Below, piece after piece: positions 8,415 to 16,550 of a stretch of 64,000 nucleotides of DNA; the stretch's first letter is position 1; every line of letters starts with the position of its first letter. Position numbers and translations under genes: made by a program. The notes below the pieces were generated by a model. It had not been told where the DNA came from. It made no database searches and saw nothing but the letters and a program-made list of their open reading frames with translations. Source of the DNA: Burkholderiales bacterium (lineage in GTDB: Bacteria; Pseudomonadota; Gammaproteobacteria; Burkholderiales; Burkholderiaceae_C). The stretch covers positions 35,104 to 99,103 of the forward strand of contig RXJV01000121.1 of the NCBI GenBank assembly GCA_003963075.1, read 5' to 3'.

Positions 8415-9818
8415 GTGGGCAGGGGCGCGAGAGGCCCCTGGAGTCCCAGCCTGCAGCGGCGGCTGTTCGGCTGGCTGATGTTGCCCCTGCTGCTGGGCCT
8501 GCCGCTGATGGGCCTGGCGCTGTACAAGCAGGTGCAGTACAGCGCACAGATGTGGCTGGACGACGCGCTGGAGGACGTGGCGCTGACGCTGGCCGGCCAG
8601 ATCGACACCCGGGGTGACGAGCCGCGCATCGAGATCAGCGCGACGATGGACCGCGCGCTTCGCTTTGACCGCCAGGACGATGTGTTCTATCTGGTGCTCG
8701 GGCCGGCGGGCGAGGTGCTGCAGGGCGACGCCGGCTTGGTGGAGCTGCAGCCGCGGCCGGCCACTCAGCCGGTGGGCGGCGCCTTCTACGGCGATGTCAA
8801 GCTGCGGGGCCGCGATCTGCGGCTGGTGCAGCTCGGCCAGGACTGCGGCTCGGGGGTCTGCCAGGTGCTGGTGGCCGAGACGCAGCACAAGCGCTCGGCC
8901 CTGCAGAGCCAGATCGGTGGCCTGGTGATGCTCAATGGTGGTGGCCTGGCGGTGTTGCTGGCGCTGGCGGGCTGGCTGGCGGTGCGCCAGGGGATCACGC
9001 CGCTGACCGATCTCAGCGCCGAACTGGAACACCGCGATCTGCACCGGCTCACGCCGCTGTCCGCGAGCCTGCCGCGCGAGCTGGTGCCGCTGCAGGCGGC
9101 CTTCAACCGGCTGTTCGAGCGGCTCACCAGCGCCTCCGAGGCGCAACGCGAGTTCCTGGCCGATGCGGCCCACCAGCTGCGCACGCCGCTGACCTCGCTG
9201 CAGACCGAGATCGAACTGGCGATGCTGGAGCCGCATGACCCGCGCGTCGAGCCGCTGCTGGAGCGGCTGCGCCAGAGCGTGCAGCGCAGCGCCCGGCTGG
9301 CGCAGCAACTGCTGTCCCTGGCGCGAGCCGAGGACCGCAGCGTCGATGCCGATCAGCTCCTGGACCTGCGCGATATCGCGATGGAGAGTGGCCAGGACTG
9401 GGCCCATCGCGCGCTGCCGGCCGGCGTGGACCTGGGCTTCGAGCTCGCCGAGGCGCCCGCGCTGGGCCAGGCCTTCCTGCTGCGGGAGCTGCTCGAAAAC
9501 CTGATCCACAACGCGGTCAGCTATGCCGGGCCGGGCGCGCGCATCACGGTACGCAGCGGCAACAGCGTCGATGGCCCCTGGCTGGAGGTGGAGGACAACG
9601 GGCCCGGCATCCCGCCGGCCGAGCGGGCCGCGGCGCTGCAGCGCTTTCGCCGTGGCAGCACCGCGGTCGGCACCGGCAGCGGCCTCGGGCTGGCCATCGC
9701 GGCCGACATCGCCAAGCGCCACGGCGGCACGCTGGAACTGCTGGACGCCCATGCCGGCAGCGGGCTGCGCGCGCGTGTCAGCCTGCCGCCGCTGGACCCG
9801 CTGCCGGCGCCGGACTGA
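8415..9818 (+). CDS. Sensor histidine kinase (TctE-like)
   Basis: A 467-residue membrane histidine kinase partnering the preceding response regulator. Membrane helix 1 (about 18-38), a periplasmic sensor domain resembling the 2CSK_N type (about 40-160), and membrane helix 2 (about 168-190) are followed by a short linker. The HisKA helix has the phospho-acceptor H253 in ADAAHQLRTPL. The ATPase domain has the N box (LLENLIHNAVSYA), G1 (VEDNGPGIP) and G2 (GSGLGLAIA). The GTG start at 8415 directly abuts the regulator stop codon, indicating coupled translation. The ligand cannot be told from sequence. Confidence 0.93.
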   Translation: MGRGARGPWSPSLQRRLFGWLMLPLLLGLPLMGLALYKQVQYSAQMWLDDALEDVALTLAGQIDTRGDEPRIEISATMDRALRFDRQDDVFYLVLGPAGEVLQGDAGLVELQPRPATQPVGGAFYGDVKLRGRDLRLVQLGQDCGSGVCQVLVAETQHKRSALQSQIGGLVMLNGGGLAVLLALAGWLAVRQGITPLTDLSAELEHRDLHRLTPLSASLPRELVPLQAAFNRLFERLTSASEAQREFLADAAHQLRTPLTSLQTEIELAMLEPHDPRVEPLLERLRQSVQRSARLAQQLLSLARAEDRSVDADQLLDLRDIAMESGQDWAHRALPAGVDLGFELAEAPALGQAFLLRELLENLIHNAVSYAGPGARITVRSGNSVDGPWLEVEDNGPGIPPAERAAALQRFRRGSTAVGTGSGLGLAIAADIAKRHGGTLELLDAHAGSGLRARVSLPPLDPLPAPD

Positions 9819-9836
9819 AGCGGCACTGCGGCGCGG

Positions 9837-10610
9837 TCAGCCCAGCGACTCGTACAGCGCCACCATCTCCTGCGTCAGCTTGTGGCGCGCGTCCAGATGG
9901 ATCATCGGACGGCTCAGCTCGTGGGATTCCTTGACCTTGACGCTGGCCGACAGATAGGGCTCCAGCACCGGCAGGCCTTCGTCGAGCAGTTCCTGCACGA
10001 CGCGCTGCGGCAGCGCAGCGCGGGCCTGGAACTGATTGACGATGATGCCCTCGACACTCAGTTCGGGCGCATGGTCGGCGCGGATCTCCTCCACCGACTC
10101 GAGCAGCCCGTAGAGCGCGCGGCGCGAGAAGTCGTCGCAGTCGAAGGGAATCAGGCAGCCCTGGGCCGCGATCAGCGCCGAGCGGGTGTAGAAATTCAAC
10201 GCCGGCGGCGTGTCGATCCAGATCTCGTCGTAGCGGCCGTCCTGCTGCTGCAGCGCCTCGAGCGCCTTCTGCAGCTTGTAGATCTTGTAGCGGCTCTCCA
10301 GCTTGCCATGCAGCTCGTCGAGTTCGGCCGAGGCCGGCATCACGTCGAGGTTGTCCCAGGGGCTGGCGACGACGAAGTCTGCGGTGTCGACCTCTTTGAC
10401 GCTGAACTTCAGCGTTTGCGCGAAAAAGGCGGCCGAGCCGGCATGCGCCTCGTCGGCAGCGTCACCGAGCAGGTAGCGGGTCGTGTTGCCCTGGCAGTCG
10501 AGGTCGATCACCAGCACCCGCCGTCCGCTGGCCGCAGCGATGGCCGCCAGGTTGCTTGTGATCGTGGACTTGCCCACGCCGCCCTTCTGGTTGAACACCA
10601 CGCGCCGCAT
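9837..10610 (-). CDS. Orphan ParA/MinD-family ATPase
   Basis: A 257-residue P-loop ATPase with the deviant Walker A motif KGGVGKST near the N terminus, the A' motif VLVIDLDCQGN and the Walker B-like IWIDTPPA. This is the hallmark of ParA-type proteins that position DNA or other cargo on the nucleoid. No parB or centromere-like repeats are visible, so it is probably a chromosomal orphan rather than a plasmid segregation gene. ATG 10610 is preferred over GTG 10613 because GGAGG lies six bases upstream of it. A perfect 15-base palindrome stands 26 bases upstream. It is convergent with the sensor kinase gene. Confidence 0.9.
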   Translation of the reverse strand: MRRVVFNQKGGVGKSTITSNLAAIAAASGRRVLVIDLDCQGNTTRYLLGDAADEAHAGSAAFFAQTLKFSVKEVDTADFVVASPWDNLDVMPASAELDELHGKLESRYKIYKLQKALEALQQQDGRYDEIWIDTPPALNFYTRSALIAAQGCLIPFDCDDFSRRALYGLLESVEEIRADHAPELSVEGIIVNQFQARAALPQRVVQELLDEGLPVLEPYLSASVKVKESHELSRPMIHLDARHKLTQEMVALYESLG

Positions 10611-10635
10611 CACTCACCTCCGCTGAATGCGGACA

Positions 10636-10650
10636 TTGTGCATTGCACAA
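10636..10650. promoter_or_regulatory. Perfect palindrome upstream of the ParA gene
   Basis: TTGTGCA-T-TGCACAA is a perfect dyad with seven-base arms around one central base. It sits between the ParA-like gene (start 10610) and the end of the cyclophilin pseudogene (10661), in a relatively AT-rich gap. Length, symmetry and position fit a transcription factor operator for the ParA gene. The TGCA-rich core loosely recalls sites of PhaR-type regulators, but that is only an idea. It is too short and lacks a T tract, so it is not a terminator. Confidence 0.5.
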
Positions 10651-10660
10651 ACCGTCGCGC

Positions 10661-11239
10661 TCAAATCCGGCGCACCGGCCCGATCGCGATCGGCTGCTTC
10701 AGCCACTGCTCGGGGCCGGCCTGGGCATGCAGGGCGCGCACCACGCCCATGCCCTGCACCACCTGGCCGAAGGCCGCAAAGCCCTGGCCGTCGGGGTTGC
10801 GGCGGCCGCCAAAGTCCAGCTCGGGCTGGTCGCCCACGCAGATGAAGAACTCGCTCGCGGCCGTGCCCGGCGCGCCGCGCGCCATCGACACCGTGCCGTC
10901 GCGGTGGCGCAGGCCGGTCTGCTGCGTCGTCTCGTGCGCAATGGCCGGGCGCAGCGGCGGTGCTTCGTCGGCCAGGTTCAGGCCCCACTGCACGACCTCG
11001 ATCTTGTGCGGGCTCTGCGGCTGGTTGGCCAGCGACACCAGCCGTTAGACCCAGGCCCGGTCGAGCTGGTGGGCGTCCACATAAGCCAGGTAGTTGGCCA
11101 CGGTCAGCGGCGCGACGGCGGGGTTTACTTCGACGACGAAGTCGCCGAGCGGCGTCTTGACCCGGGTGCGGACGGTCGGCGGTGCGGCCTCTGCCAGCAG
11201 CGGCAGGGCGGCCAGCGTGATCACGTGGCGACGTTGCAT
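10661..11239 (-). pseudogene. Exported cyclophilin-type peptidyl-prolyl isomerase, interrupted by TAA
   Basis: Read in a single frame from ATG 11239, this would be a secreted cyclophilin of about 190 residues. It has a signal peptide (MQRRHVITLAALPLLAEA), an N-terminal strand TPLGDFVVEVNP, and later conserved blocks GTVSMARG, ASEFFICVGD, LDFGG and FAAFGQVVQGMGVV. A TAA at 11047-11045 breaks it after LDRAWV, exactly where relatives have Tyr in the Phe-Tyr-Arg motif. The frame is otherwise intact on both sides. It is either a recent nonsense mutation or a sequencing error. Re-initiation at GTG 11038 would yield a 125-residue cytoplasmic fragment lacking the first strands. Its start overlaps the upstream gene by 19 bases. 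Confidence 0.8.
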
Positions 11240-11568
11240 GAAGGCTCCCGGGGTGAGGCGAGCGGATGCGGGATGCCCCCGTCGCCATAGGTGTTGATGA
11301 CCTGGGCAATGACGACCTGGTAGCCCCCCAGCCAGCGGCCTTGCGCCTGCTTGGCCTCGCGGTGGGCGGGGTGGTTCATCAACTGTTGCAAGGCGTCCAG
11401 CGAGTCCCAGTAGTAGACGTTGGAGATCAGCCCCGTCGCCGGGTTCTCCCAGGTCTCCTCGCCGCGGTAACCGAGCACGGCGCGGGCCATGTCGGCGATG
11501 CGAGCGTCCAGCGCATGGAATCCGTCGTCGTAGTTGCCGGCTGCGAAGGTGAAGGTGGAAGTAAACAT
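11221..11568 (-). CDS. Small ABM-like (antibiotic biosynthesis monooxygenase fold) protein
   Basis: A 115-residue cytoplasmic protein. The block YYWDSLDALQQLMNHPAHREAK, here split by no gap, resembles the C-terminal helix of dimeric alpha/beta barrel ABM proteins, and the N terminus MFTSTFTFAAG fits a first beta strand. Function in the family ranges from monooxygenase to heme or quinol chemistry and cannot be narrowed. It is coupled to the upstream AAA ATPase (stop and start overlap at 11568) and to the downstream cyclophilin by a 19-base overlap. The last 20 or so residues look poorly conserved. Confidence 0.6.
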   Translation of the reverse strand: MFTSTFTFAAGNYDDGFHALDARIADMARAVLGYRGEETWENPATGLISNVYYWDSLDALQQLMNHPAHREAKQAQGRWLGGYQVVIAQVINTYGDGGIPHPLASPREPSCNVAT

Positions 11569-12761
11569 CAGCTCGTTCGCCAGTCCTGGCCCGGCATGAT
11601 GCGCTTCATGAACCGGTCGAACATCGGGACGGTGAAGGCGGTGTCGCCGTGGTTGGGGCTCCAGATCATGCCTTTGGCAATCAGCGAGCTGCGCGTCGGT
11701 GCCAGCGAGGTGACCCTGGCCTGATAGCAGGCGGCGATATCGCCTGACCGGTGGGGCCCGCACCCGAGTTCTGCCATCGCGCGAAGGTATCTCTTTTCCT
11801 TCGGCGTCAACCGGTCGAAACGCACGCGGAAAAAACTCTCGTCGAGTGCCGCGACAACGATGTCCGTTGCCTGGCTCACGTCTTTCAAGGTGAGGGGGGA
11901 TGCCTCGGCGGTCTCCCAGGTGTAGTAGCCCCATTGCTGAAGGAAGTAGGCGTACCCCTCGGTGAGGCGAATCAACTCCGCCATGGCATCGTCGTCGATG
12001 GTGGTGCCTTCCTTCGCCAGCGGCTTGACGATGGCCTGCCTGGCCGCAGCATCGGGCAGGGGGCCAATCTCGGGGAAATTGAACAGTCGCTCTGCGTAGG
12101 ACTTCGCATTGCCCATGCGTCCACGCAACTGCGGCAAACCGGCGCCTACCAGCACGATGGGGAGCTGGCGTTGCTCGGTCCGGTGAATGGCGGTGATCAG
12201 TGCTGCCATTTGATCTTCTTCGACATACTGAAGCTCATCGATGAAGATTGCGAGCGCAGTGTCTGCAGCCTTGGCCGCGAGGCCCACCTGCTCGAAAAGA
12301 GCTTGCAGGTCGTGTTCCAGGTCGCCGTTGTCGGCCAGGCCGGGTTCGCCGTCGTAGTCGAACCCGACTTCGATGTCGTTGTAGGTGACCTTCAGCTTGC
12401 TCGCAAAGCCTGCCAGTGCGCGCAGCCCACGAATGGCGACGTCTTTGGCGGCTTGGAGATGGCTAAGTCTCAGCAGGGCCTGTCGCAACTGGGGAGCCAG
12501 AAGTGCCGGCAGCGACCTGCCTTCGGGGGCCTCAATGCGGACGGTGTGAATGCCCGCTGCTTCTGCGTCGGTACGTACGCGGTCCAGCAGCACAGTTTTA
12601 CCTACGCCACGGAGCCCGACCAACATGGCACTCTTCGCGGGTCTGCCAATGCGAGCTCGCTCGATGGCAACACGCAGCGCTTCGCGCAGTTCGTCCCGGC
12701 CAGCAAGCTCTGGGGGGGGCGTCCCCGCGCCGGGGGCAAAAGGATTGCGTATCGAGTCCAT
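11568..12761 (-). CDS. AAA/STAND-like ATPase with C-terminal winged helix
   Basis: A 397-residue ATPase related to archaeal-type Orc/Cdc6-like AAA proteins often seen in bacterial accessory regions. Walker A is GLRGVGKT (49-56) and Walker B is IFIDELQ (172-178). An arginine-rich sensor region follows (about 205-215), and a winged-helix-like domain occupies the last 100 residues (LTPKEKRYLRAMAEL). By eye its GC content is clearly lower than the flanking genes, and an AT-rich inverted repeat lies just upstream, suggesting horizontal acquisition. A ribosome binding site AAAGG stands nine bases from ATG 12761. The role is unknown; DNA binding or regulated signalling are both possible. Confidence 0.8.
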   Translation of the reverse strand: MDSIRNPFAPGAGTPPPELAGRDELREALRVAIERARIGRPAKSAMLVGLRGVGKTVLLDRVRTDAEAAGIHTVRIEAPEGRSLPALLAPQLRQALLRLSHLQAAKDVAIRGLRALAGFASKLKVTYNDIEVGFDYDGEPGLADNGDLEHDLQALFEQVGLAAKAADTALAIFIDELQYVEEDQMAALITAIHRTEQRQLPIVLVGAGLPQLRGRMGNAKSYAERLFNFPEIGPLPDAAARQAIVKPLAKEGTTIDDDAMAELIRLTEGYAYFLQQWGYYTWETAEASPLTLKDVSQATDIVVAALDESFFRVRFDRLTPKEKRYLRAMAELGCGPHRSGDIAACYQARVTSLAPTRSSLIAKGMIWSPNHGDTAFTVPMFDRFMKRIMPGQDWRTS

Positions 12762-12772
12762 GCAGTACGGCC

Positions 12773-12831
12773 TTTATTGCAATATTTGGAAGTTTATCTG
12801 TCTGGGATAAATTTTCAAATATTCGAATAAA
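12773..12831. repeat. Large AT-rich inverted repeat, 26-base arms
   Basis: Arms at 12773-12798 and 12806-12831 match at 22 of 26 positions as inverted copies, separated by a seven-base spacer (TGTCTGG). Each arm contains an AATATTTG core and a TTTATC end. The element lies between the AAA ATPase start and overlaps the last codons of the radical SAM gene (stop at 12817-12815). On the minus strand a plausible promoter lies inside it: TTGAAA, 16 bases, TAAACT. It could be an autoregulatory operator, a bidirectional terminator, or a scar or attachment site left by insertion of the lower-GC block. Such AT-richness is exceptional for this window. Confidence 0.7.
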
Positions 12832-14722
12832 GTGCCCGCTCGACAAACCACCTCGGCACCGTCGTCTTCGGCACCCGCACCGGGAACCAGCCGCGGATGT
12901 CATGGTCCAGGCCGATGCCGTGCATGAAGTTGTAGAGGCCCTTCTTCAGCCCCTGGCCCAGGCCGTCGTGGTCGGTGGGTGTGGGGTCGATGAAGGCGAT
13001 GTCGTTCCTGGCGAAACGGCCTGGCGGCAGCGGCTGCAGCGTGACGCCGTATTCGGCCGGGTTCATGCCCACGGGCGAGTGCACCGTGCAGGCAAAGCGG
13101 TGGAAGAAGCCGCTGTGGATGCAGCCGTTCTCGAACAGCTGGCGCACGTACTCCAGGGCGTCCACGGTGTCCTGCGTGGTCTGCGTCGGGAAGCCATACA
13201 TCAGGTAGGCATGCACCAGCACGCCGGCATCCGCGAACGCCTTGGTCACGCGGGCCACCTGCTCCACGCTGACGCCCTTCTTCATCAGCTTCAACAGCCG
13301 GTCTGATGCCACCTCCAGCCCGCCGGAGATCGCGATGCAGCCGCTGTCGGCCAGCAACTGGCAGAGCTCAGGCGTGAAGGTCTTCTCGAAGCGGATATTG
13401 CCCCACCAGCTGATGGCCACGCGGCGGCGCAGCAGCTCTTCGGCCAGGGCCTTGAGCGCCTTGGGCGGCGCGGCCTCGTCGACGAAGTGGAAGCCCGTCT
13501 GCCCGGTCTCGGCGACGATGGCCTCGATGCGGTCCACCAGCACGCTGGCGCTCGCGGCCTCGTAGCGCGAGATGTAGTCCAGGCTCACATCGCAGAAGCT
13601 GCACTTCTTCCAGTAGCAGCCGTGGGCCACGGTCAGCTTGTTCCAGCGCCCGTCGCTCCACAGCCGGTTCATCGGGTTGAGCATGTCCAGCAGCGACAGA
13701 TAACGGTCCAGCGGCAGGCCGTCCCAGGTGGGCGTGCCGACCTCGTCGAACGGGATGTCGGGCTCGACGAAGTTGGTGTACCGGACCTCCGCACCGTCGC
13801 GCCAGAAGGTGCGCACCAGCCGCGTCTTGCTGCGCTTGCCGGCGACGTGCTCTAGCAGCGCCAGTAGCGGGTGCTCGCCGGCGTCCAGCGTCACGTAGTC
13901 GACGAAGTCAAAGAGCCGCGGCTCGGCCAACTCGCGCAGCTCGGTGTTGACATAGCCGCCGCCCAGCACACAGGCCACCTCGGGCCGCGCGGCCTTGATC
14001 GCCTGCGCGATGCGCAGCGCCGCGTAGACCGAGCCCGGGAAGGGCACGGACAGCAGCACCACGTCGGGCTGGTGCTGCGCCAGGGCGTCCAGCGTCAGGC
14101 GCTGCAGCGTCGCGTCGATCAGGTGCGGCGGCTCGGCCAGGGCCTCGGCAAGCGGGTCGAAGTGGGCCTGGGCGGCAGCGAGCTTCTCGGCATAGCGGAC
14201 GAACTCGAAGCGCGGGTCCACCGCGTCGCGCAGCACATCGGCCAGGTCATTCAGGAACAGCGTGGCCAGGTGACGGGCGCGGTCCTGCAGGCCGAGGGCG
14301 CCGAAGGCCCAGGCGAGCGGGTCCTCGCCCTCGTCGCCGACGTAATGGTCCAGCGATGCGAAGCGCGCACCCTCGGGCAGGAAGCTGCGGGTGTTAATGC
14401 GGTGGGCCACCGTCGGATCCCGGCCCTGCAGGAAGGCGATGACCCGCGGCGTGGCGGCGGCGATGGCGTCGAATTCGGCGGCGAACCAGGCCGTCTGGGG
14501 TGTGCGTTGCGCATCCGGCAGCGCCTGGACCGCCTCGCGGATCTGCCCGAGGCCGGCGGGCGAGAACAGCGCCAGCACCAGGGCCAGCGCCAGGTCCACC
14601 TGATGCGCGTCCACGCCACGCGAGCGCAAAAAGCCGGTCAGATAGGCGGTGGACGGGTAGGGCGTGTTCAGCTGCGTCATCGGCGGGATGACGGAGAGCA
14701 CGCGTGGGGACGGGGAGGCCAT
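12815..14722 (-). CDS. B12-binding-domain radical SAM protein
   Basis: A 635-residue protein with an N-terminal region starting PRVLSVIPPMTQLN and a cobalamin-binding-like Rossmann segment (DVVLLSVPFPGS, then VLGGGYVN). The radical SAM barrel has cysteine motif GCYWKKCSFC. The spacing is C-x4-C-x2-C rather than the usual C-x3-C-x2-C. Later segments include GFHFVDEA, ISGGLEVASDRLL and a YLMYGFPTQT strand, typical of the barrel. The long C-terminal part has no assigned domain. ATG 14722 is chosen because similar proteins begin there and GGGGAGG precedes it. It is downstream of and probably co-transcribed with the GMC oxidoreductase (29-base gap). Substrate unknown. Confidence 0.85.
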   Translation of the reverse strand: MASPSPRVLSVIPPMTQLNTPYPSTAYLTGFLRSRGVDAHQVDLALALVLALFSPAGLGQIREAVQALPDAQRTPQTAWFAAEFDAIAAATPRVIAFLQGRDPTVAHRINTRSFLPEGARFASLDHYVGDEGEDPLAWAFGALGLQDRARHLATLFLNDLADVLRDAVDPRFEFVRYAEKLAAAQAHFDPLAEALAEPPHLIDATLQRLTLDALAQHQPDVVLLSVPFPGSVYAALRIAQAIKAARPEVACVLGGGYVNTELRELAEPRLFDFVDYVTLDAGEHPLLALLEHVAGKRSKTRLVRTFWRDGAEVRYTNFVEPDIPFDEVGTPTWDGLPLDRYLSLLDMLNPMNRLWSDGRWNKLTVAHGCYWKKCSFCDVSLDYISRYEAASASVLVDRIEAIVAETGQTGFHFVDEAAPPKALKALAEELLRRRVAISWWGNIRFEKTFTPELCQLLADSGCIAISGGLEVASDRLLKLMKKGVSVEQVARVTKAFADAGVLVHAYLMYGFPTQTTQDTVDALEYVRQLFENGCIHSGFFHRFACTVHSPVGMNPAEYGVTLQPLPPGRFARNDIAFIDPTPTDHDGLGQGLKKGLYNFMHGIGLDHDIRGWFPVRVPKTTVPRWFVERALYSNI

Positions 14723-14751
14723 AACCGCGATTGTCGCGGCGGTACTCGGCC

Positions 14752-16413
14752 TCAGGTCATCAACCACCCCGCCAACTTCTCCGCAATCATCAAGGTCGGC
14801 GAATTCGTGTTGCCGCTGGTGATCGTCGGCATCACGCTCGCATCGGCCACGCGCAGGCCCGTCACGCCGCGCACGCGCAGCCGCGAGTCGACGACGGCCA
14901 TCGGGTCGTGCGGGCGGCCCATCTTGCAGGTGCCCACCGGGTGGAAGATGGTCGTCGCGATGTCGCTGGCCAGGCGGGCGAGGTCCGCGTCGGTCTGGTA
15001 CTGCGGGCCCGGCTTGTATTCCTCGGGCTTGAAGGCGGCCAGCGCCGGCTGCGACACGATGCGCCGCGTCAGCCGCAGGCTTTCGGCAGCAATCTTGCGG
15101 TCCTCGTCGGTGCTCAGGTAGTTGGGCCGGATCGCCGGTGCGACGGCCGCGTCGGGCGAGGTGATGCGCACCGTGCCGCGGCTGGTCGGGTTCAGGTTGC
15201 AGACGCTGGCGGTGAAGGCATTGAAGCGGTGCAGCGGCTCGCCGAAGGCGTCCAGCGACAGCGGCTGGACGTGGTATTCCAGGTCGGGCCAGACCTTGTC
15301 CGGGCTGCTGCGCGTGAAGGCGCCGAGCTGGCTGGGCGCCATGCTCATCGGGCCGCTGCGGCGCAGGGCGTACTCCAGGCTGATCATGGCCTTGCCCCAC
15401 AGCGATGCGGCTCGGGTGTTCAGCGTCTTGGCGCCCTGCACCTGGTAGATGGCGCGGATCTGCAGATGGTCTTGCAGATTGGCGCCGACGCCGGGCAGGT
15501 CGCCCTCGACCCGGATGCCCAGGCTCTGCAGCAAAGGCGCCGGGCCGAGGCCGCTGAGCTGCAGGAGCTGCGGCGAGCCGATGGCGCCGGCGGCGAGGAT
15601 GACCTCGCCGCCGGCATTCAGCCAGGGTTGTTCGACGCCATGCGGCGTCAGCACCTCGACGCCGCTGCAGCGCAGGCCGCGGTCGTCGTGCAGCAGGCGC
15701 AGCTTGCGCACCTGGGCGCCGGTCCAGAGCTCGAAGTTGGGGCGGGCCAGGGCCGTCGGCCGCAGAAAAGCCTTGGCCGTGTTCCAGCGCCAGCCCTTTT
15801 TCTGGTTGACCTCGAAATAACCGACGCCCTCGTTGGTGCCGGCATTGAAGTCGCTGGTGGCCGGGATGCCGGCCTGCTGTGCCGCGGCGGCAAAGGCGTC
15901 GAGGATGGGCCAGCGCAGCCGTTGCTGCTCCACCCGCCACTCGCCCTTGCGGCCGCTGGGCGGGTTGTGCATCTCGGCGAAGCCCGCGGGCGCTGTTTTC
16001 GGCTGGTCCAGCCGCCAATGGTCCTCGTGCTTGCGGAATGCGCGCAGCACCCGCTCCCAGCGCCAGGTGTCGTCTCCGGTTAGCGCGGCCCAGTGGTCGT
16101 AGTCGCGGCTTTGGCCACGCATATAGATCATGCCGTTGATGCTGGAGCAGCCGCCCAGCACCTTGCCGCGCGGGTAGCGCAGGTGGCGCCCGTTCAGCCC
16201 GGGCTCGGCCTCGGTCTGGAAGCACCAGTCGGTACGCGGGTTGCCGATGCAGTAGAGGTAGCCGACCGGGATGTGGATCCAGTGGTAGTCATCCTTGCCG
16301 CCGGCCTCGATCAGCAGTACGCGCTTGTTGCGGTCGGCGCTGAGCCGGTTCGCCAGCAGGCAGCCGGCGGTGCCGGCACCCACGATGATGTAGTCGAAAC
16401 CTTCTTTGGCCAT
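14752..16413 (-). CDS. GMC-family FAD oxidoreductase (choline/alcohol dehydrogenase-like)
   Basis: A 553-residue flavoprotein. The FAD-binding motif GAGTAGC with a following EAGG is at the N terminus. The first GMC signature RGKVLGGCSSINGMIYMRG lies near residues 82-100, and the second (GAIGSPQLLQLSG) near 270. The C-terminal active-site region contains HPVGTCKMG (His) and TSGNTNSPTLMIAEK (Asn). Members oxidise choline, aliphatic alcohols or polyethylene glycol; the substrate cannot be fixed here because betaine aldehyde dehydrogenase and bet regulators are absent. It has no signal peptide. Confidence 0.92.
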   Translation of the reverse strand: MAKEGFDYIIVGAGTAGCLLANRLSADRNKRVLLIEAGGKDDYHWIHIPVGYLYCIGNPRTDWCFQTEAEPGLNGRHLRYPRGKVLGGCSSINGMIYMRGQSRDYDHWAALTGDDTWRWERVLRAFRKHEDHWRLDQPKTAPAGFAEMHNPPSGRKGEWRVEQQRLRWPILDAFAAAAQQAGIPATSDFNAGTNEGVGYFEVNQKKGWRWNTAKAFLRPTALARPNFELWTGAQVRKLRLLHDDRGLRCSGVEVLTPHGVEQPWLNAGGEVILAAGAIGSPQLLQLSGLGPAPLLQSLGIRVEGDLPGVGANLQDHLQIRAIYQVQGAKTLNTRAASLWGKAMISLEYALRRSGPMSMAPSQLGAFTRSSPDKVWPDLEYHVQPLSLDAFGEPLHRFNAFTASVCNLNPTSRGTVRITSPDAAVAPAIRPNYLSTDEDRKIAAESLRLTRRIVSQPALAAFKPEEYKPGPQYQTDADLARLASDIATTIFHPVGTCKMGRPHDPMAVVDSRLRVRGVTGLRVADASVMPTITSGNTNSPTLMIAEKLAGWLMT

Positions 16414-16426
16414 GCCCGAGCGTAAT

Positions 16427-16504
16427 TCACGCCGGGGTGTCGGTCGGGATGCCGAGGCGATACCAGTCCAGCCGGCGGGTCAGGGTCATCACCAGGGCCA
16501 GCAT
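16427..16504 (-). CDS. Possible 25-residue small protein
   Basis: An ATG at 16504 is preceded by GGGGAG at close spacing and opens a frame of 25 codons (starts MLALVMTLTRR, ends PTDTPA). It lies between the MarC-family gene and the GMC oxidoreductase on the same strand. It could be a genuine small protein, a leader peptide, or the remnant tail of a lost gene. Nothing else supports translation. Confidence 0.25.
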   Translation of the reverse strand: MLALVMTLTRRLDWYRLGIPTDTPA

Positions 16505-16550
16505 GGCGCTCCCCGGGGCGCGTTACCGCTGAAGCCGCAGGACCAAGGCG

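Noticed and set aside
14730..16225. A long open frame joining upstream of the radical SAM gene through the GMC gene
   Set aside because: That part is out of frame with the real GMC protein and lacks motifs; the radical SAM protein starts at 14722.
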